A stretch of 40,327 nt of DNA. Origin: Streptomyces acidicola. Its GTDB lineage: Bacteria > Actinomycetota > Actinomycetes > Streptomycetales > Streptomycetaceae. Positions 22,863-31,529 of the stretch are shown piece by piece. The notes beneath the pieces were generated by a model. It was not told the DNA's origin and did not search any database. It saw only the letters and a program-made list of their open reading frames with translations. How positions within the stretch are numbered: the stretch's first letter is position 1; the number at the start of each line of letters is the position of its first letter. The DNA is taken from positions 1-40,327 of the forward strand of contig NZ_VMNX01000069.1 in assembly GCF_009377235.1 (NCBI RefSeq), given 5' to 3'. Position numbers and translations under genes: made by a program.

Positions 22863-24020
22863 ATGACCGCCGTATCCCTCGGCGTTCCCGACGTACCCGT
22901 CCGGCCGATGGCTCAGCGCCGCGTCTCGCGGCAGATCCAGGTCGGGCCGGTGGCCGTGGGGGGCGGAGCCCCGGTGTCGGTGCAGTCGATGACCACGACG
23001 CGTACGTCGGACATCGGCGCCACGCTGCAGCAGATCGCGGAGCTCACCGCGTCGGGCTGCCAGATCGTGCGGGTGGCCTGCCCGACGCAGGACGACGCGG
23101 ACGCGCTCGCCACGATCGCGCGGAAGTCGCAGATCCCGGTGATCGCGGACATCCACTTCCAGCCGAAGTACGTGTTCGCGGCGATCGAGGCGGGCTGTGC
23201 GGCGGTCCGGGTCAACCCCGGCAACATCAAGCAGTTCGACGACAAGGTCAAGGAGATCGCGCGGGCCGCGAAGGAGCACGGCACGCCGATCCGTATCGGT
23301 GTCAACGCGGGCTCGCTGGACCGGCGGCTGCTGCAGAAGTACGGCAAGGCGACTCCGGAGGCTCTGGTCGAGTCGGCTCTGTGGGAGGCGTCGCTCTTCG
23401 AGGAGCACGACTTCCGGGACATCAAGATCTCGGTCAAGCACAACGACCCGGTGGTGATGGTCAACGCCTACAGGCAGCTGGCCGCCCAGTGCGACTATCC
23501 GCTGCACCTGGGGGTAACCGAGGCGGGTCCGGCGTTCCAGGGCACCATCAAGTCCGCCGTGGCGTTCGGGGCGCTGCTCGCCGAGGGCATCGGCGACACG
23601 ATCCGGGTGTCCTTGAGCGCCCCGCCCGTCGAGGAGGTCAAGGTCGGCATCCAGATCCTTCAGGCGCTGGGGCTGAGGCAGCGGAGGCTGGAGATCGTGT
23701 CGTGTCCGTCGTGCGGGCGGGCACAGGTCGACGTGTACCGGCTGGCCGAGGAGGTCACGGCCGGTCTGGAGGGGATGGAGGTGCCCCTGCGCGTCGCCGT
23801 CATGGGGTGTGTCGTCAACGGTCCTGGAGAGGCCAGGGAGGCAGACCTGGGGGTCGCCTCCGGCAACGGCAAGGGCCAGATCTTCGTGAGGGGCGAGGTC
23901 ATCAGGACCGTACCCGAGTCGAAGATCGTGGAGACCCTCATCGACGAGGCGATGAAGATCGCGGAGCAGATGCAGAAGGACGGTGCCGCGGCGGGGGAGC
24001 CGGCCGTCACCGTGAGTTGA
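22863..24020 (+). CDS. ispG: 4-hydroxy-3-methylbut-2-enyl diphosphate synthase
   Basis: A 385-residue iron-sulfur enzyme (GcpE) that converts MEcPP to HMBPP, the penultimate MEP-pathway step. The [4Fe-4S] ligands are Cys281 and Cys284 in SCPSCGR and Cys316 in MGCVVNGPGE, the last followed by the conserved Glu-bearing loop. The barrel carries IPVIADIHFQPKYV and VRVNPGNIK, both strongly conserved in IspG. ATG 22863 is four bases after the hpnH stop. Streptomycetes usually have another ispG with ispC elsewhere, so this could be a second, pathway-dedicated copy; that is knowledge of the genus, not visible here. Confidence 0.97.
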   Translation: MTAVSLGVPDVPVRPMAQRRVSRQIQVGPVAVGGGAPVSVQSMTTTRTSDIGATLQQIAELTASGCQIVRVACPTQDDADALATIARKSQIPVIADIHFQPKYVFAAIEAGCAAVRVNPGNIKQFDDKVKEIARAAKEHGTPIRIGVNAGSLDRRLLQKYGKATPEALVESALWEASLFEEHDFRDIKISVKHNDPVVMVNAYRQLAAQCDYPLHLGVTEAGPAFQGTIKSAVAFGALLAEGIGDTIRVSLSAPPVEEVKVGIQILQALGLRQRRLEIVSCPSCGRAQVDVYRLAEEVTAGLEGMEVPLRVAVMGCVVNGPGEAREADLGVASGNGKGQIFVRGEVIRTVPESKIVETLIDEAMKIAEQMQKDGAAAGEPAVTVS

Positions 24021-24048
24021 ACAGCACTGACCGAGAGGGGGCCCGAGC

Positions 24049-25947
24049 GTGACGATTCTGGAGAGCATCCGGGGACCACGGGAACTGAAGGCGCTGTCCA
24101 AGGCCGAACTCGGCGAACTGACGGGAGAAATACGGGAGTTCCTGGTTCAGGCGGTTGCCAGGACCGGCGGACACCTGGGGCCCAACCTGGGGGTGGTGGA
24201 ACTCTCCATCGCACTCCACCGGGTCTTCGAGTCACCCGTCGACAGCATCCTGTGGGACACCGGTCACCAGAGTTATGTGCACAAGCTGCTGACCGGACGT
24301 CAGGACTTCTCCAAGCTGCGCAGCAAGGGCGGCCTGTCCGGCTACCCGTCCCGCGAGGAGTCCGAGCACGACGTCATCGAGAACAGCCACGCCTCCACCG
24401 CCCTCGGCTGGGCGGACGGGCTCGCCAAGGCCCGGCAGGTGCGACAGGAGAAGGGGCACGTCGTCGCGGTCATCGGCGACGGCGCCCTCACCGGCGGCAT
24501 GGCATGGGAGGCGCTCAACAACATCGCGGCCGCCAAGGACCGGCCACTGATCATCGTCGTCAACGACAACGAACGGTCGTACGCCCCGACCATCGGCGGC
24601 CTCGCGAACCACCTCGCGACCCTGCGCACGACCGACAGCTACGAGCAGGTCCTCGCCTGGGGCAAGGACGTCCTGCTCCGGACCCCGGTCATCGGTACCA
24701 CCCTCTACGAGTCGCTGCACGGCGCGAAGAAGGGCTTCAAGGACGCCTTCGCGCCGCAGGGCATGTTCGAGGACCTGGGGCTGAAGTACGTCGGGCCGAT
24801 CGACGGACACGACGTGGGGGCTGTGGAGTCCGCGCTCAGGCGTGCGAAACGCTTCCACGGGCCCGTGCTCGTCCACTGCCTGACCGAGAAGGGACGCGGG
24901 TACGAGCCCGCGCTCTCCCACGAGGAGGACCACTTCCACACCGTCGGCGTGATGGACCCGCTCACCTGCGAGCCCCTCGCCCCCGCGGGCGGCCCCTCCT
25001 GGACCTCGGTGTTCGGCGACGAGATCGTCCGGATCGGCGAGGAACGCGACGACGTCGTGGCGATCACGGCGGCCATGCTGCACCCGGTGGGCCTGGGCGC
25101 GTTCGCGGAGCGGTTCCCGGACCGTGTGTGGGATGTCGGGATAGCCGAGCAGCACGCCGCGGTGTCGGCGGCCGGACTCGCGACGGGTGGTCTGCATCCG
25201 GTCGTCGCCGTCTACGCCACCTTCCTCAACCGTGCCTTCGACCAGCTCCTGATGGATGTCGCGCTGCACCGCTGCGGGGTGACGTTCGTACTGGACCGGG
25301 CCGGGGTCACCGGCGTCGACGGGCCGTCGCACAACGGCATGTGGGACATGTCGATCCTCCAGGTCGTGCCAGGCCTCAGGATCGCCGCGCCCCGCGACGC
25401 CGGCCAACTGCGCGCGCAACTGCGCGAGGCGGTCGCCGTCGACGACGCGCCGACGCTTCTCCGCTTCCCCAAGGAGTCGGTCGGGCCCGACATCCCGGCG
25501 GTGGACCACGTGGGCGGCATGGACGTACTGCAACGCTCCACGGGCCGCCCGGAGGTGCTGCTGGTCGCCGTCGGCGTCATGGCCCCGGTCTGCCTCCAGG
25601 CCGCCGAACTGCTGGGGGCCCGCGGTGTCGGCTGCACCGTCGTGGACCCGCGCTGGGTCAAGCCGGTCGATCCCGCGCTGCCCTCACTCGCGGCCGAGCA
25701 TCAGGTGGTGGCCGTCGTGGAGGACAACAGCCGGGCGTCCGGCGTCGGCGCGGCGGTCGCGCTGGCCCTCGGGGACGCCGAAGTGGACGTGCCGGTACGG
25801 CGGTTCGGCATCCCGGAGCAGTTCCTCGCGCACGCCAAGCGGGGCGAGGTGCTGGCCGACATCGGCCTCACGCCGGTCGAGATCGCCGGACGGATCAGCG
25901 CCTGCCTGGCGGCCAGGGACGAACTCGCCAAGGAGAAACAGGAATGA
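24049..25947 (+). CDS. dxs: 1-deoxy-D-xylulose-5-phosphate synthase
   Basis: A 632-residue thiamine-diphosphate enzyme condensing pyruvate and glyceraldehyde-3-phosphate, the entry step of the MEP pathway. The N-terminus has GHLGPNLGVVELSIALH and DTGHQSYVHK. The ThDP motif is GDGALTGGMAWEALNN (about residues 144-159). The transketolase pyrimidine domain begins near 320 and includes DVGIAEQHA, with the catalytic Glu, and DRAGVTGVDGPSHNG. The C-terminal domain is complete. GTG 24049 is preceded by GAGAGGGGG. The gene ends in an ATGA overlap with hpnO. Placing the rate-setting MEP enzyme in the operon suggests coordinated precursor supply for hopanoids. Confidence 0.97.
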   Translation: MTILESIRGPRELKALSKAELGELTGEIREFLVQAVARTGGHLGPNLGVVELSIALHRVFESPVDSILWDTGHQSYVHKLLTGRQDFSKLRSKGGLSGYPSREESEHDVIENSHASTALGWADGLAKARQVRQEKGHVVAVIGDGALTGGMAWEALNNIAAAKDRPLIIVVNDNERSYAPTIGGLANHLATLRTTDSYEQVLAWGKDVLLRTPVIGTTLYESLHGAKKGFKDAFAPQGMFEDLGLKYVGPIDGHDVGAVESALRRAKRFHGPVLVHCLTEKGRGYEPALSHEEDHFHTVGVMDPLTCEPLAPAGGPSWTSVFGDEIVRIGEERDDVVAITAAMLHPVGLGAFAERFPDRVWDVGIAEQHAAVSAAGLATGGLHPVVAVYATFLNRAFDQLLMDVALHRCGVTFVLDRAGVTGVDGPSHNGMWDMSILQVVPGLRIAAPRDAGQLRAQLREAVAVDDAPTLLRFPKESVGPDIPAVDHVGGMDVLQRSTGRPEVLLVAVGVMAPVCLQAAELLGARGVGCTVVDPRWVKPVDPALPSLAAEHQVVAVVEDNSRASGVGAAVALALGDAEVDVPVRRFGIPEQFLAHAKRGEVLADIGLTPVEIAGRISACLAARDELAKEKQE

Positions 25948-27353
25948 CCACCGCGGAACCCGCAGCCGGGGCCAAGGAGTTCGACCTCGGCAGACTCCTG
26001 GCCGAGCGCGGGGCCGAGCGCTACGAGCTCCACGCCCGGCACCTCAACCACCAGCTCCCGCGCATGCTGCACACCATCGGCTTCGACAAGGTCTACGAGC
26101 GGGCCGAGGGCGCTCACTTCTGGGACGCGGACGGCAACGACTACCTGGACATGCTCGCCGGCTTCGGAGTAATGGGCCTCGGCCGCCACCACCCCGTCGT
26201 ACGCAAGGCGCTGCACGACGTCCTCGACGCCTCCCTCGCCGACCTCACCCGCTTCGACTGCCAGCCGCTGCCCGGGCTCCTCGCCGAGAAGCTCCTCACC
26301 CACAGCCCCCACCTGGACCGGGTGTTCTTCGGCAACAGCGGCACGGAAGCCGTGGAGACCGCGCTGAAGTTCGCCCGGTACGTGACCGGCAGGCCGCGTG
26401 TCCTGTACTGCGCGCACGCCTTCCACGGGCTGACGACAGGAGCGCTGTCCGTGAACGGCGAGTCGGGCTTCCGGGACGGGTTCGCGCCGCTGCTGCCGGA
26501 CACGGCGGTCCCGCTCGGCGATCTCGACGCCCTGGCACGGGAGGTGAAGAAGGACGACGTCGCCGCCCTCATCGTCGAACCGATCCAGGGCAAGGGTGTG
26601 CACGAGGCCCCGCCCGGTTACCTTCGCGCCGCCCAGGAACTGCTGCACCAGCACAAGGCGCTGCTCATCGCCGACGAGGTGCAGACCGGTCTCGGGCGGA
26701 CGGGCGACTTCTACGCCTACCAGCACGAGGACGGGGTGGAGCCGGACCTGGTGTGTGTGGCGAAGGCACTCTCCGGGGGTTACGTACCCGTCGGGGCGAC
26801 CCTCGGCAGGGACTGGATCTTCAAGAAGGTCTACTCGTCGATCGACCGCGTCCTCGTCCACTCGGCGAGCTTCGGCTCCAACGCCCAGGCCATGGCGGCG
26901 GGCCTCGCCGTGCTGTCGGTCATGGACGACGAGAGAATCGTCGCGCGCGCTCGCGCGACCGGTGAGCTGCTGAAGTCCCGGCTCGTGGCGCTGGTCGACA
27001 AGTACGAGCTGCTCAGCGACGTACGCGGCCGGGGCCTGATGATCGGTATCGAGTTCGGGAAGCCGAAGTCACTGGGGCTGCGCAGCCGGTGGACCATGCT
27101 GCAGGCCGCACGCAAGGGCCTGTTCGCGCAGATGGTCGTCGCACCGCTGCTCCAGCGGCACCGCATCCTCACCCAGGTCTCCGGCGACCACGTGGAGGTC
27201 ATCAAGCTGATCCCGCCGCTGGTCATCGGGGAGCGGGACGTCGACCGCTTCGTCGACGCCTTCACCGACGTGATGGATGACGCGCACAGCGGCAGCGGGC
27301 TGCTGTGGGACTTCGGGAAGACACTGGTGAAGCAGGCGGTGGCCAACCGCTGA
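25944..27353 (+). CDS. hpnO: HpnO, PLP aminotransferase for aminobacteriohopanetriol
   Basis: A 469-residue class III (ornithine-type) aminotransferase. HpnO proteins aminate the side chain derived from ribosylhopane to form 35-aminobacteriohopanetriol. Visible features are GNSGTEAVETALKFAR (phosphate-binding), the aspartate in LLIADEVQTGLGRTG, and the PLP Lys274 in VAKALSGGY. About 35 N-terminal residues precede the fold. The C-terminal WDFGKTLVKQAVANR is an extension beyond ordinary acetylornithine aminotransferases, as I recall for HpnO. ATG 25944 overlaps the dxs stop (ATGA). It is the last gene of the operon. The frame stays open far upstream across dxs, but that part is not coding. Confidence 0.92.
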   Translation: MTTAEPAAGAKEFDLGRLLAERGAERYELHARHLNHQLPRMLHTIGFDKVYERAEGAHFWDADGNDYLDMLAGFGVMGLGRHHPVVRKALHDVLDASLADLTRFDCQPLPGLLAEKLLTHSPHLDRVFFGNSGTEAVETALKFARYVTGRPRVLYCAHAFHGLTTGALSVNGESGFRDGFAPLLPDTAVPLGDLDALAREVKKDDVAALIVEPIQGKGVHEAPPGYLRAAQELLHQHKALLIADEVQTGLGRTGDFYAYQHEDGVEPDLVCVAKALSGGYVPVGATLGRDWIFKKVYSSIDRVLVHSASFGSNAQAMAAGLAVLSVMDDERIVARARATGELLKSRLVALVDKYELLSDVRGRGLMIGIEFGKPKSLGLRSRWTMLQAARKGLFAQMVVAPLLQRHRILTQVSGDHVEVIKLIPPLVIGERDVDRFVDAFTDVMDDAHSGSGLLWDFGKTLVKQAVANR

Positions 27354-27363
27354 GGCTCCGCCC

Positions 27364-27406
27364 GCAAAATTTTGCCTGTGGGGCAACAGATTTGCCCCAC
27401 AGGCAA
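27364..27406. promoter_or_regulatory. Compact palindrome array, likely operator of the XRE-cupin gene
   Basis: GCAAAATTTTGC (27364-27375) is a perfect 12-bp palindrome. It overlaps TTGCCTGTGGGGCAA (27372-27386), which is the exact inverse of TTGCCCCACAGGCAA (27392-27406) across CAGAT. Each 15-mer is itself TTGCC-N5-GGCAA. This puts several half-sites in 43 bases, 21 bases before the regulator ATG. It fits a cooperative autoregulatory operator; it could also act as a terminator hairpin after hpnO. Confidence 0.65.
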
Positions 27407-27426
27407 TCCTCGGGCTGAATGGAGGC

Positions 27427-28059
27427 ATGAGCCTCACCGAGCCGGAGCCGTCCGCCGGGGCCGAACCCGCCGCCGACCTTCCGGCCGTCGCTCCGCAACT
27501 GCGCACCCTGCGCCGCCGTGCCTCCCTCACCCTGGAGGCCGCAGCGCGGGCCGCCGGGCTGTCGCCCGCGCATCTCTCCCGGCTGGAGACCGGCCGCCGC
27601 CAGCCCTCGCTGCCGATGCTGCTCGCGCTGGCCCGCGTCTACGGTACGACGGTGTCGGAACTGCTCGGCGAGACGGTCGCCGAACGGGACGCGGTCGTCC
27701 GCGCCGACGACATGGAGCCGACGCGGGCGGGCGGCTGGACGTACTGGCAGGCGGGCGCCGCCGGGCGCGGTATGCAGGCCCTGCGCGTGCACGTCCCGTA
27801 CGGCTCGCAGGGCGACATCGTGCGTGTCCACCCCGGTGAGGAGTGGCTGTACGTGCTGAAGGGCCGGCTGCGGCTGCGCCTCGGGGACGCCACGCACCTG
27901 CTCGCGCCCGGTGACAGCGCCCATTTCGACTCGCTGACCCCGCACCGACTCGCGGCCGCCGACCACGACGGCGCCGACCTGCTCTTCGTCCACACCCTGC
28001 TGCAGAGCCCGACCGCCACGCTGTGCCTCGGGCCGACGACCACCGGAGAAGCCCCGTGA
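27427..28059 (+). CDS. XRE-family regulator with C-terminal cupin domain
   Basis: A 210-residue DNA-binding protein. An XRE helix-turn-helix spans about residues 25-80 (LRRRASLTLEAAARAAGLSP, LSRLETGRRQPSLPML). A cupin barrel spans about 120-195 with VHPGEEWLYVLKGRLRLRLG and LAPGDSAHFDSLTPHRL, the usual small-ligand-sensing fold of this class. About 20 Ala/Pro/Glu-rich residues precede the HTH. ATG 27427 has GGAGG three to four bases upstream. The palindrome array just upstream suggests autoregulation. Its stop overlaps the 40-residue membrane protein gene (GTGA). It could also control the preceding hopanoid operon, but there is no direct evidence. Confidence 0.9.
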   Translation: MSLTEPEPSAGAEPAADLPAVAPQLRTLRRRASLTLEAAARAAGLSPAHLSRLETGRRQPSLPMLLALARVYGTTVSELLGETVAERDAVVRADDMEPTRAGGWTYWQAGAAGRGMQALRVHVPYGSQGDIVRVHPGEEWLYVLKGRLRLRLGDATHLLAPGDSAHFDSLTPHRLAAADHDGADLLFVHTLLQSPTATLCLGPTTTGEAP

Positions 28060-28178
28060 GCGATCTGGAAGAGAAGTTCCCCCGTGCCCTGTGGGTGCGC
28101 CTGATCATCTACATCGCCGTAGGCCACATCTTCGCGGCCTTCATCTATCTGCTCTTCGAGGTGGGCGCGAAGCAGTGA
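28056..28178 (+). CDS. DUF6126-like 40-residue membrane protein
   Basis: GTG 28056 overlaps the regulator stop (GTGA) and the frame ends at TGA 28176-28178. The 40-residue product begins MSDLEEKFPRALWVRL, then has one hydrophobic segment (LIIYIAVGHIFAAFIYLLF), and ends EVGAKQ. This is the pattern of DUF6126 small proteins, which in Streptomyces sit directly after XRE-cupin regulators. The role is unknown; the tight coupling suggests it works with the regulator, perhaps at the membrane. It is too short for most gene callers. Confidence 0.8.
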   Translation: MSDLEEKFPRALWVRLIIYIAVGHIFAAFIYLLFEVGAKQ

Positions 28179-28208
28179 GCGGCGTGAACGGGCGGCACGG
28201 CCCCCGGC

Positions 28209-29006
28209 TCAGTCCAGCAGCCGCTCGCGCAGCCGCTCCCGGATCCGCGGCGTGACCTTCAGGCCCTGCTCCAGATACGTGTCCACGCCGCCCCAGGCCT
28301 GCTCGATCGTCTCGAACGCCGCCTGAAGGTACTCGGCCCGCGCGTCGAACAGCGGGTTGAGCAGCTCCATGACCTCGGGGGAGTAGGCACTGGCCGACTT
28401 CTCGCTGCGGTGCACCTTGTAACGGCGGTGGGTGGCGGCCGACTCCAGGTAGTCCGCCACGATGGCGTCGCGCTCCACGCCGAGCGCGAGGAGTGTCACC
28501 GCTATCGACAGACCCGCGCGGTCCTTGCCGGCCGCGCAGTGCATCAGGGCGGGCACGCTGTCCTCGGCCAGCGCGTGCAGCACCTGGGAGTGCTCGGCCG
28601 TGCGGTGCCGGATGATCGTGCGGTACGAGCCGATCATGCGGCCTTCCGCCTTGCCGTCCGCGAGCAGGTCACGCAGCTGGTCCAGGTCGCCGTCGCGGAC
28701 CATCGTCCAGAACTCGGCGCCGTCCGCCGGGTCCGTCAGCGGCAGGTTGACGTTCCGCACGCCCGGCAGGTCGATGTCCGGGCCCTCCAGCTTCTGGTCG
28801 GCCGCGTTGCGGAAGTCGAAGATCGTGTGCAGCTCCAGGGAGGACAGAAACGCTGCGTCCTCGTCGGTCGCGTGCGCGAGGTGGCCGCTGCGGAACAGCC
28901 GCCCGTGGGCCACACGCCGGCCGTCCACGGTGGGCAGGCCCCCCACGTCACGGAAATTCCGTACTCCGGTCAGCTCCGGCTCGGTCGACGGGACCTGCTG
29001 CGTCAC
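28209..29006 (-). CDS. Tyrosine-protein phosphatase (Y_phosphatase3 family)
   Basis: A 265-residue cytosolic phosphatase of the atypical bacterial tyrosine/dual-specificity class (related to MptpB and IphP). The P-loop is HCAAGKDRAG (about residues 159-168), with the GKDR form typical of MptpB-like enzymes that also act on phosphoinositides. The N-terminal GVRNFRDVGGLP and FRSGHLAHATDED are family hallmarks. I chose GTG 29006 with GGAGGAG upstream; ATG 29021 would add five residues. It converges with the small membrane-protein gene and stands alone. Its substrate is unknown. Confidence 0.9.
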   Translation of the reverse strand: MTQQVPSTEPELTGVRNFRDVGGLPTVDGRRVAHGRLFRSGHLAHATDEDAAFLSSLELHTIFDFRNAADQKLEGPDIDLPGVRNVNLPLTDPADGAEFWTMVRDGDLDQLRDLLADGKAEGRMIGSYRTIIRHRTAEHSQVLHALAEDSVPALMHCAAGKDRAGLSIAVTLLALGVERDAIVADYLESAATHRRYKVHRSEKSASAYSPEVMELLNPLFDARAEYLQAAFETIEQAWGGVDTYLEQGLKVTPRIRERLRERLLD

Positions 29007-29194
29007 GGGGGCTCCTCCCATCCGGCCGTCGGCGATGCCCGGTTCCGCATACCGACGTTGCGCCCTCGACGATACGACATGGCTTCGTGGGCCACGGAGT
29101 TGTCCACAGGTGTCCACGGGCGTTTGCCATGAGCCCCGGCGGACTTGATGATGTCGGGGCCTGATCGCACCTGTTCGAATATGTTGGAGGCTTG

Positions 29195-31267
29195 ATGCTG
29201 GAGATCGGCGGAGACGGTCGTACGTGGCTGCTCTCAGGACCCACGAGCAGCTACGCCCTGTCGCTCACCGAGGACGACACCCTCCTGCACCTCCACTGGG
29301 GTCCAAGGATCGGGCTCGCCGACGTCGAGGAACTCGCGGCCCGGCCGCTGCCCCCGTACCGGGGCTTCGAGTCCCAGCTCGACGGACTTGAGGAGTATCC
29401 GGTCGAGGGCGGCCCCCGCTTCGTACGGCCCGCCCTGTCCGTCCGCACCGACGAGGTCCGCGGCACCGAGTGGACCTTCCACGCGTACGAGATCGAGGAC
29501 GACGAGCTGCGGCTGCGCTTCACCGACAACGGGCTCGGCATCACGCTGCACTACCGGATGCGCCACGATGTCGTCGAGCGCTGGGTGACTCTCACCAACG
29601 AAAGCTCCGCCCTGGAGGTGCTGCGCGCCGACTCCGCGACCTGGACGCTGCCGATGCGCGAGGGGTGGCGGCTGTCCCAGGTGCACGGACGGTGGGCCGC
29701 CGAGTCCCGGCTCGTCCGCACGGACCTCACCTACGGGGAGCACGTCATCGGCAGTCGACGCGGCCACACCGGGCACCAGCACCTGCCGTGGGTCGCGCTC
29801 GACACCGAGGGGGCGACCGAGGAGCGCGGCGAGGTCTACGGGTGCGCGCTCGCCTGGTCGGGCACCTGGCGCATCTGCGTGGCCCAACTCCCCGACGCGC
29901 GCGTGCAGATCACCGGCGGCATCGGCTACGACGACTCGGGCCTGATGCGCCTGGAGGCGGGCGAGTCGTACACGACCCCCGTCTTCGCGGGGCTGTGGAG
30001 CGACGGCGGCTTCGGTGGGGCGAGCCGGGCCTGGCACGCTTACCAGCGCGCGTACGTCATCCCGGGTGCGGAGCAGGACCGGCCGGTGCTCTACAACTCC
30101 TGGGAGGCCACGGAGTTCGACATCTCCGAGGACCAGCAGCGCGAGCTGGCGCGGCGGGCCGCGGGCATGGGGGTCGAGCTGTTCGTGGTCGACGACGGCT
30201 GGTTCGGGAAGCGGACCAGCGACCGGGCGGGGCTCGGCGACTGGACGCCCAACCCCGACCGCTTCCCGGCCGGGCTGAAGCCGCTCGCCGAGGACGTGCG
30301 CGCGCTCGGTATGCAGTTCGGCATCTGGGTCGAGCCCGAGATGGTCAACGCGGACAGCGACCTGTACCGGGCGCACCCGGACTGGGTGCAGTTCCAGCCG
30401 GGCCGAAAGCAGACGGAGTTCCGCAATCAGCTCGTACTGAACCTCGCTCGCGAGGATGTCCAGGACTACCTCTGGGAGAAGCTGGACGACCTGCTCTCCA
30501 GTGCGCCCATCGACTATGTGAAGTGGGACTTCAACCGCTGCTTCACCGACGCCGGCTGGCCCGGTGAGCCGTACCCGCAGAAGCTGTGGGTCAAGCACGT
30601 GCACGCCTTCTACAACCTGCTCGACCGGCTGCGGGCCGCGCACCCGGGCGTCGCCTTCGAGTCCTGCTCGGGCGGTGGCGGCCGGATCGACCTCGGGGTC
30701 ATGGCGCGCACCGACCAGGTATGGACCTCCGACAACACCGACCCGCTGGACCGACTCGCCATCCAGCACGGCTTCAGCCAGATCCACCCAGCGCGGGTGA
30801 TGGCCGCCTGGGTCACCGACAGCCCGAACACTCAGCTCAACGGGCGGGTCAGCTCCCTGCGCTTCCGGTTCGTGAGCGCCATGGCGGGGGTGCTCGGCGT
30901 CGGCGGCGACCTTACGAAGTGGAGCGAGGGGGAGCTCGTCGAGGCGCGCGAGTGGGTCGAGCTCTACAAGGAGATCCGTCCCGTCGTGCAGCGCGGCGAC
31001 CTCTACCGGCTGCGGCCGCCGGCCGGCGGGCTGAGCGCGGTGCAGTACGTCCTCGGCGACGAGGTCGTTGTCCTCGCCTGGCTCCAGGCTCAGCATCACG
31101 GCGAGCCGCCGGTCCCGCTCCGGCTGCGGGGCCTCGACCCGACACAAGCGTATGAATGCCGCGAATCGGGCGACGTTCACGGAGGTGCGGTGCTGCTGCA
31201 CCATGGGCTGTCCACGGGGTTGCGTGGTGACTTCGATGCGAAGCTTATCCGGCTGCGTCGCATCTGA
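29195..31267 (+). CDS. Alpha-galactosidase, glycoside hydrolase family 36
   Basis: A 690-residue enzyme that hydrolyses terminal alpha-galactosides. An N-terminal beta-supersandwich occupies about residues 1-290, then a TIM barrel with YNSWEATEFDISE and VVDDGWFGKR. The predicted nucleophile is Asp445 in YVKWDFNR and the acid/base is Asp513 in TSDNTDPLDR, both standard GH36 motifs. ESCSGGGGRIDLGV lies between them. There is no signal peptide, so it acts in the cytosol, probably on imported oligosaccharides. ATG 29195 has GGAGG five bases upstream. No sugar transporter or repressor gene adjoins it here. Confidence 0.95.
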   Translation: MLEIGGDGRTWLLSGPTSSYALSLTEDDTLLHLHWGPRIGLADVEELAARPLPPYRGFESQLDGLEEYPVEGGPRFVRPALSVRTDEVRGTEWTFHAYEIEDDELRLRFTDNGLGITLHYRMRHDVVERWVTLTNESSALEVLRADSATWTLPMREGWRLSQVHGRWAAESRLVRTDLTYGEHVIGSRRGHTGHQHLPWVALDTEGATEERGEVYGCALAWSGTWRICVAQLPDARVQITGGIGYDDSGLMRLEAGESYTTPVFAGLWSDGGFGGASRAWHAYQRAYVIPGAEQDRPVLYNSWEATEFDISEDQQRELARRAAGMGVELFVVDDGWFGKRTSDRAGLGDWTPNPDRFPAGLKPLAEDVRALGMQFGIWVEPEMVNADSDLYRAHPDWVQFQPGRKQTEFRNQLVLNLAREDVQDYLWEKLDDLLSSAPIDYVKWDFNRCFTDAGWPGEPYPQKLWVKHVHAFYNLLDRLRAAHPGVAFESCSGGGGRIDLGVMARTDQVWTSDNTDPLDRLAIQHGFSQIHPARVMAAWVTDSPNTQLNGRVSSLRFRFVSAMAGVLGVGGDLTKWSEGELVEAREWVELYKEIRPVVQRGDLYRLRPPAGGLSAVQYVLGDEVVVLAWLQAQHHGEPPVPLRLRGLDPTQAYECRESGDVHGGAVLLHHGLSTGLRGDFDAKLIRLRRI

Positions 31268-31341
31268 GAGCTCTGTCCGGAATGCAGTGTTGAGTCCAAG
31301 TGGCCCTGGAATAAAGCGCGGTGAGCCGAAGATGCGTGACC

Positions 31342-31361
31342 AGCGTCATATGCGTGACGCT
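31342..31361. promoter_or_regulatory. Inverted repeat upstream of the riboswitch
   Basis: AGCGTCA (31342-31348) and TGACGCT (31355-31361) flank TATGCG. The neighbouring GTGACCAGCGTCAT (31336-31349) fits the actinobacterial Crp pattern GTG-N6-G-N-CAC except for its last base. It could be an operator for the peptidase transcript or a terminator for the alpha-galactosidase gene. Confidence 0.35.
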
Positions 31362-31529
31362 GTGTCGCCGTCATGTTCATGTAATGCTGGTGCGGTTTCA
31401 GGGCCGTTAGGGAAGGTTGGAGATCGCTAATTGACGGAGCGTGACGGCGAATTCTTGAAAGGGATCATTGGGGAGACGCACGGAAACTCCCCATGGTTGT
31501 CCAGATGCCTGTAAGTCGCTTACGTTCCC

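Noticed and set aside
18719..22864. A 1381-codon open frame on the minus strand across the polyprenyl synthase, shc, hpnG and hpnH genes
   Set aside because: It lies opposite four well-supported genes with catalytic motifs. Long antisense frames are expected in very GC-rich DNA, and its translation shows no protein family features.
24252..25943. Upstream extension of the hpnO frame through dxs
   Set aside because: The extension runs in another frame of dxs, is Arg/Gly/Pro-rich with no domain, and hpnO has a clear ATGA-overlapping start at 25944.
29234..31204. A 656-codon minus-strand frame across the alpha-galactosidase gene
   Set aside because: It is antisense to a complete GH36 gene with both catalytic aspartates; it shows no motif of its own.
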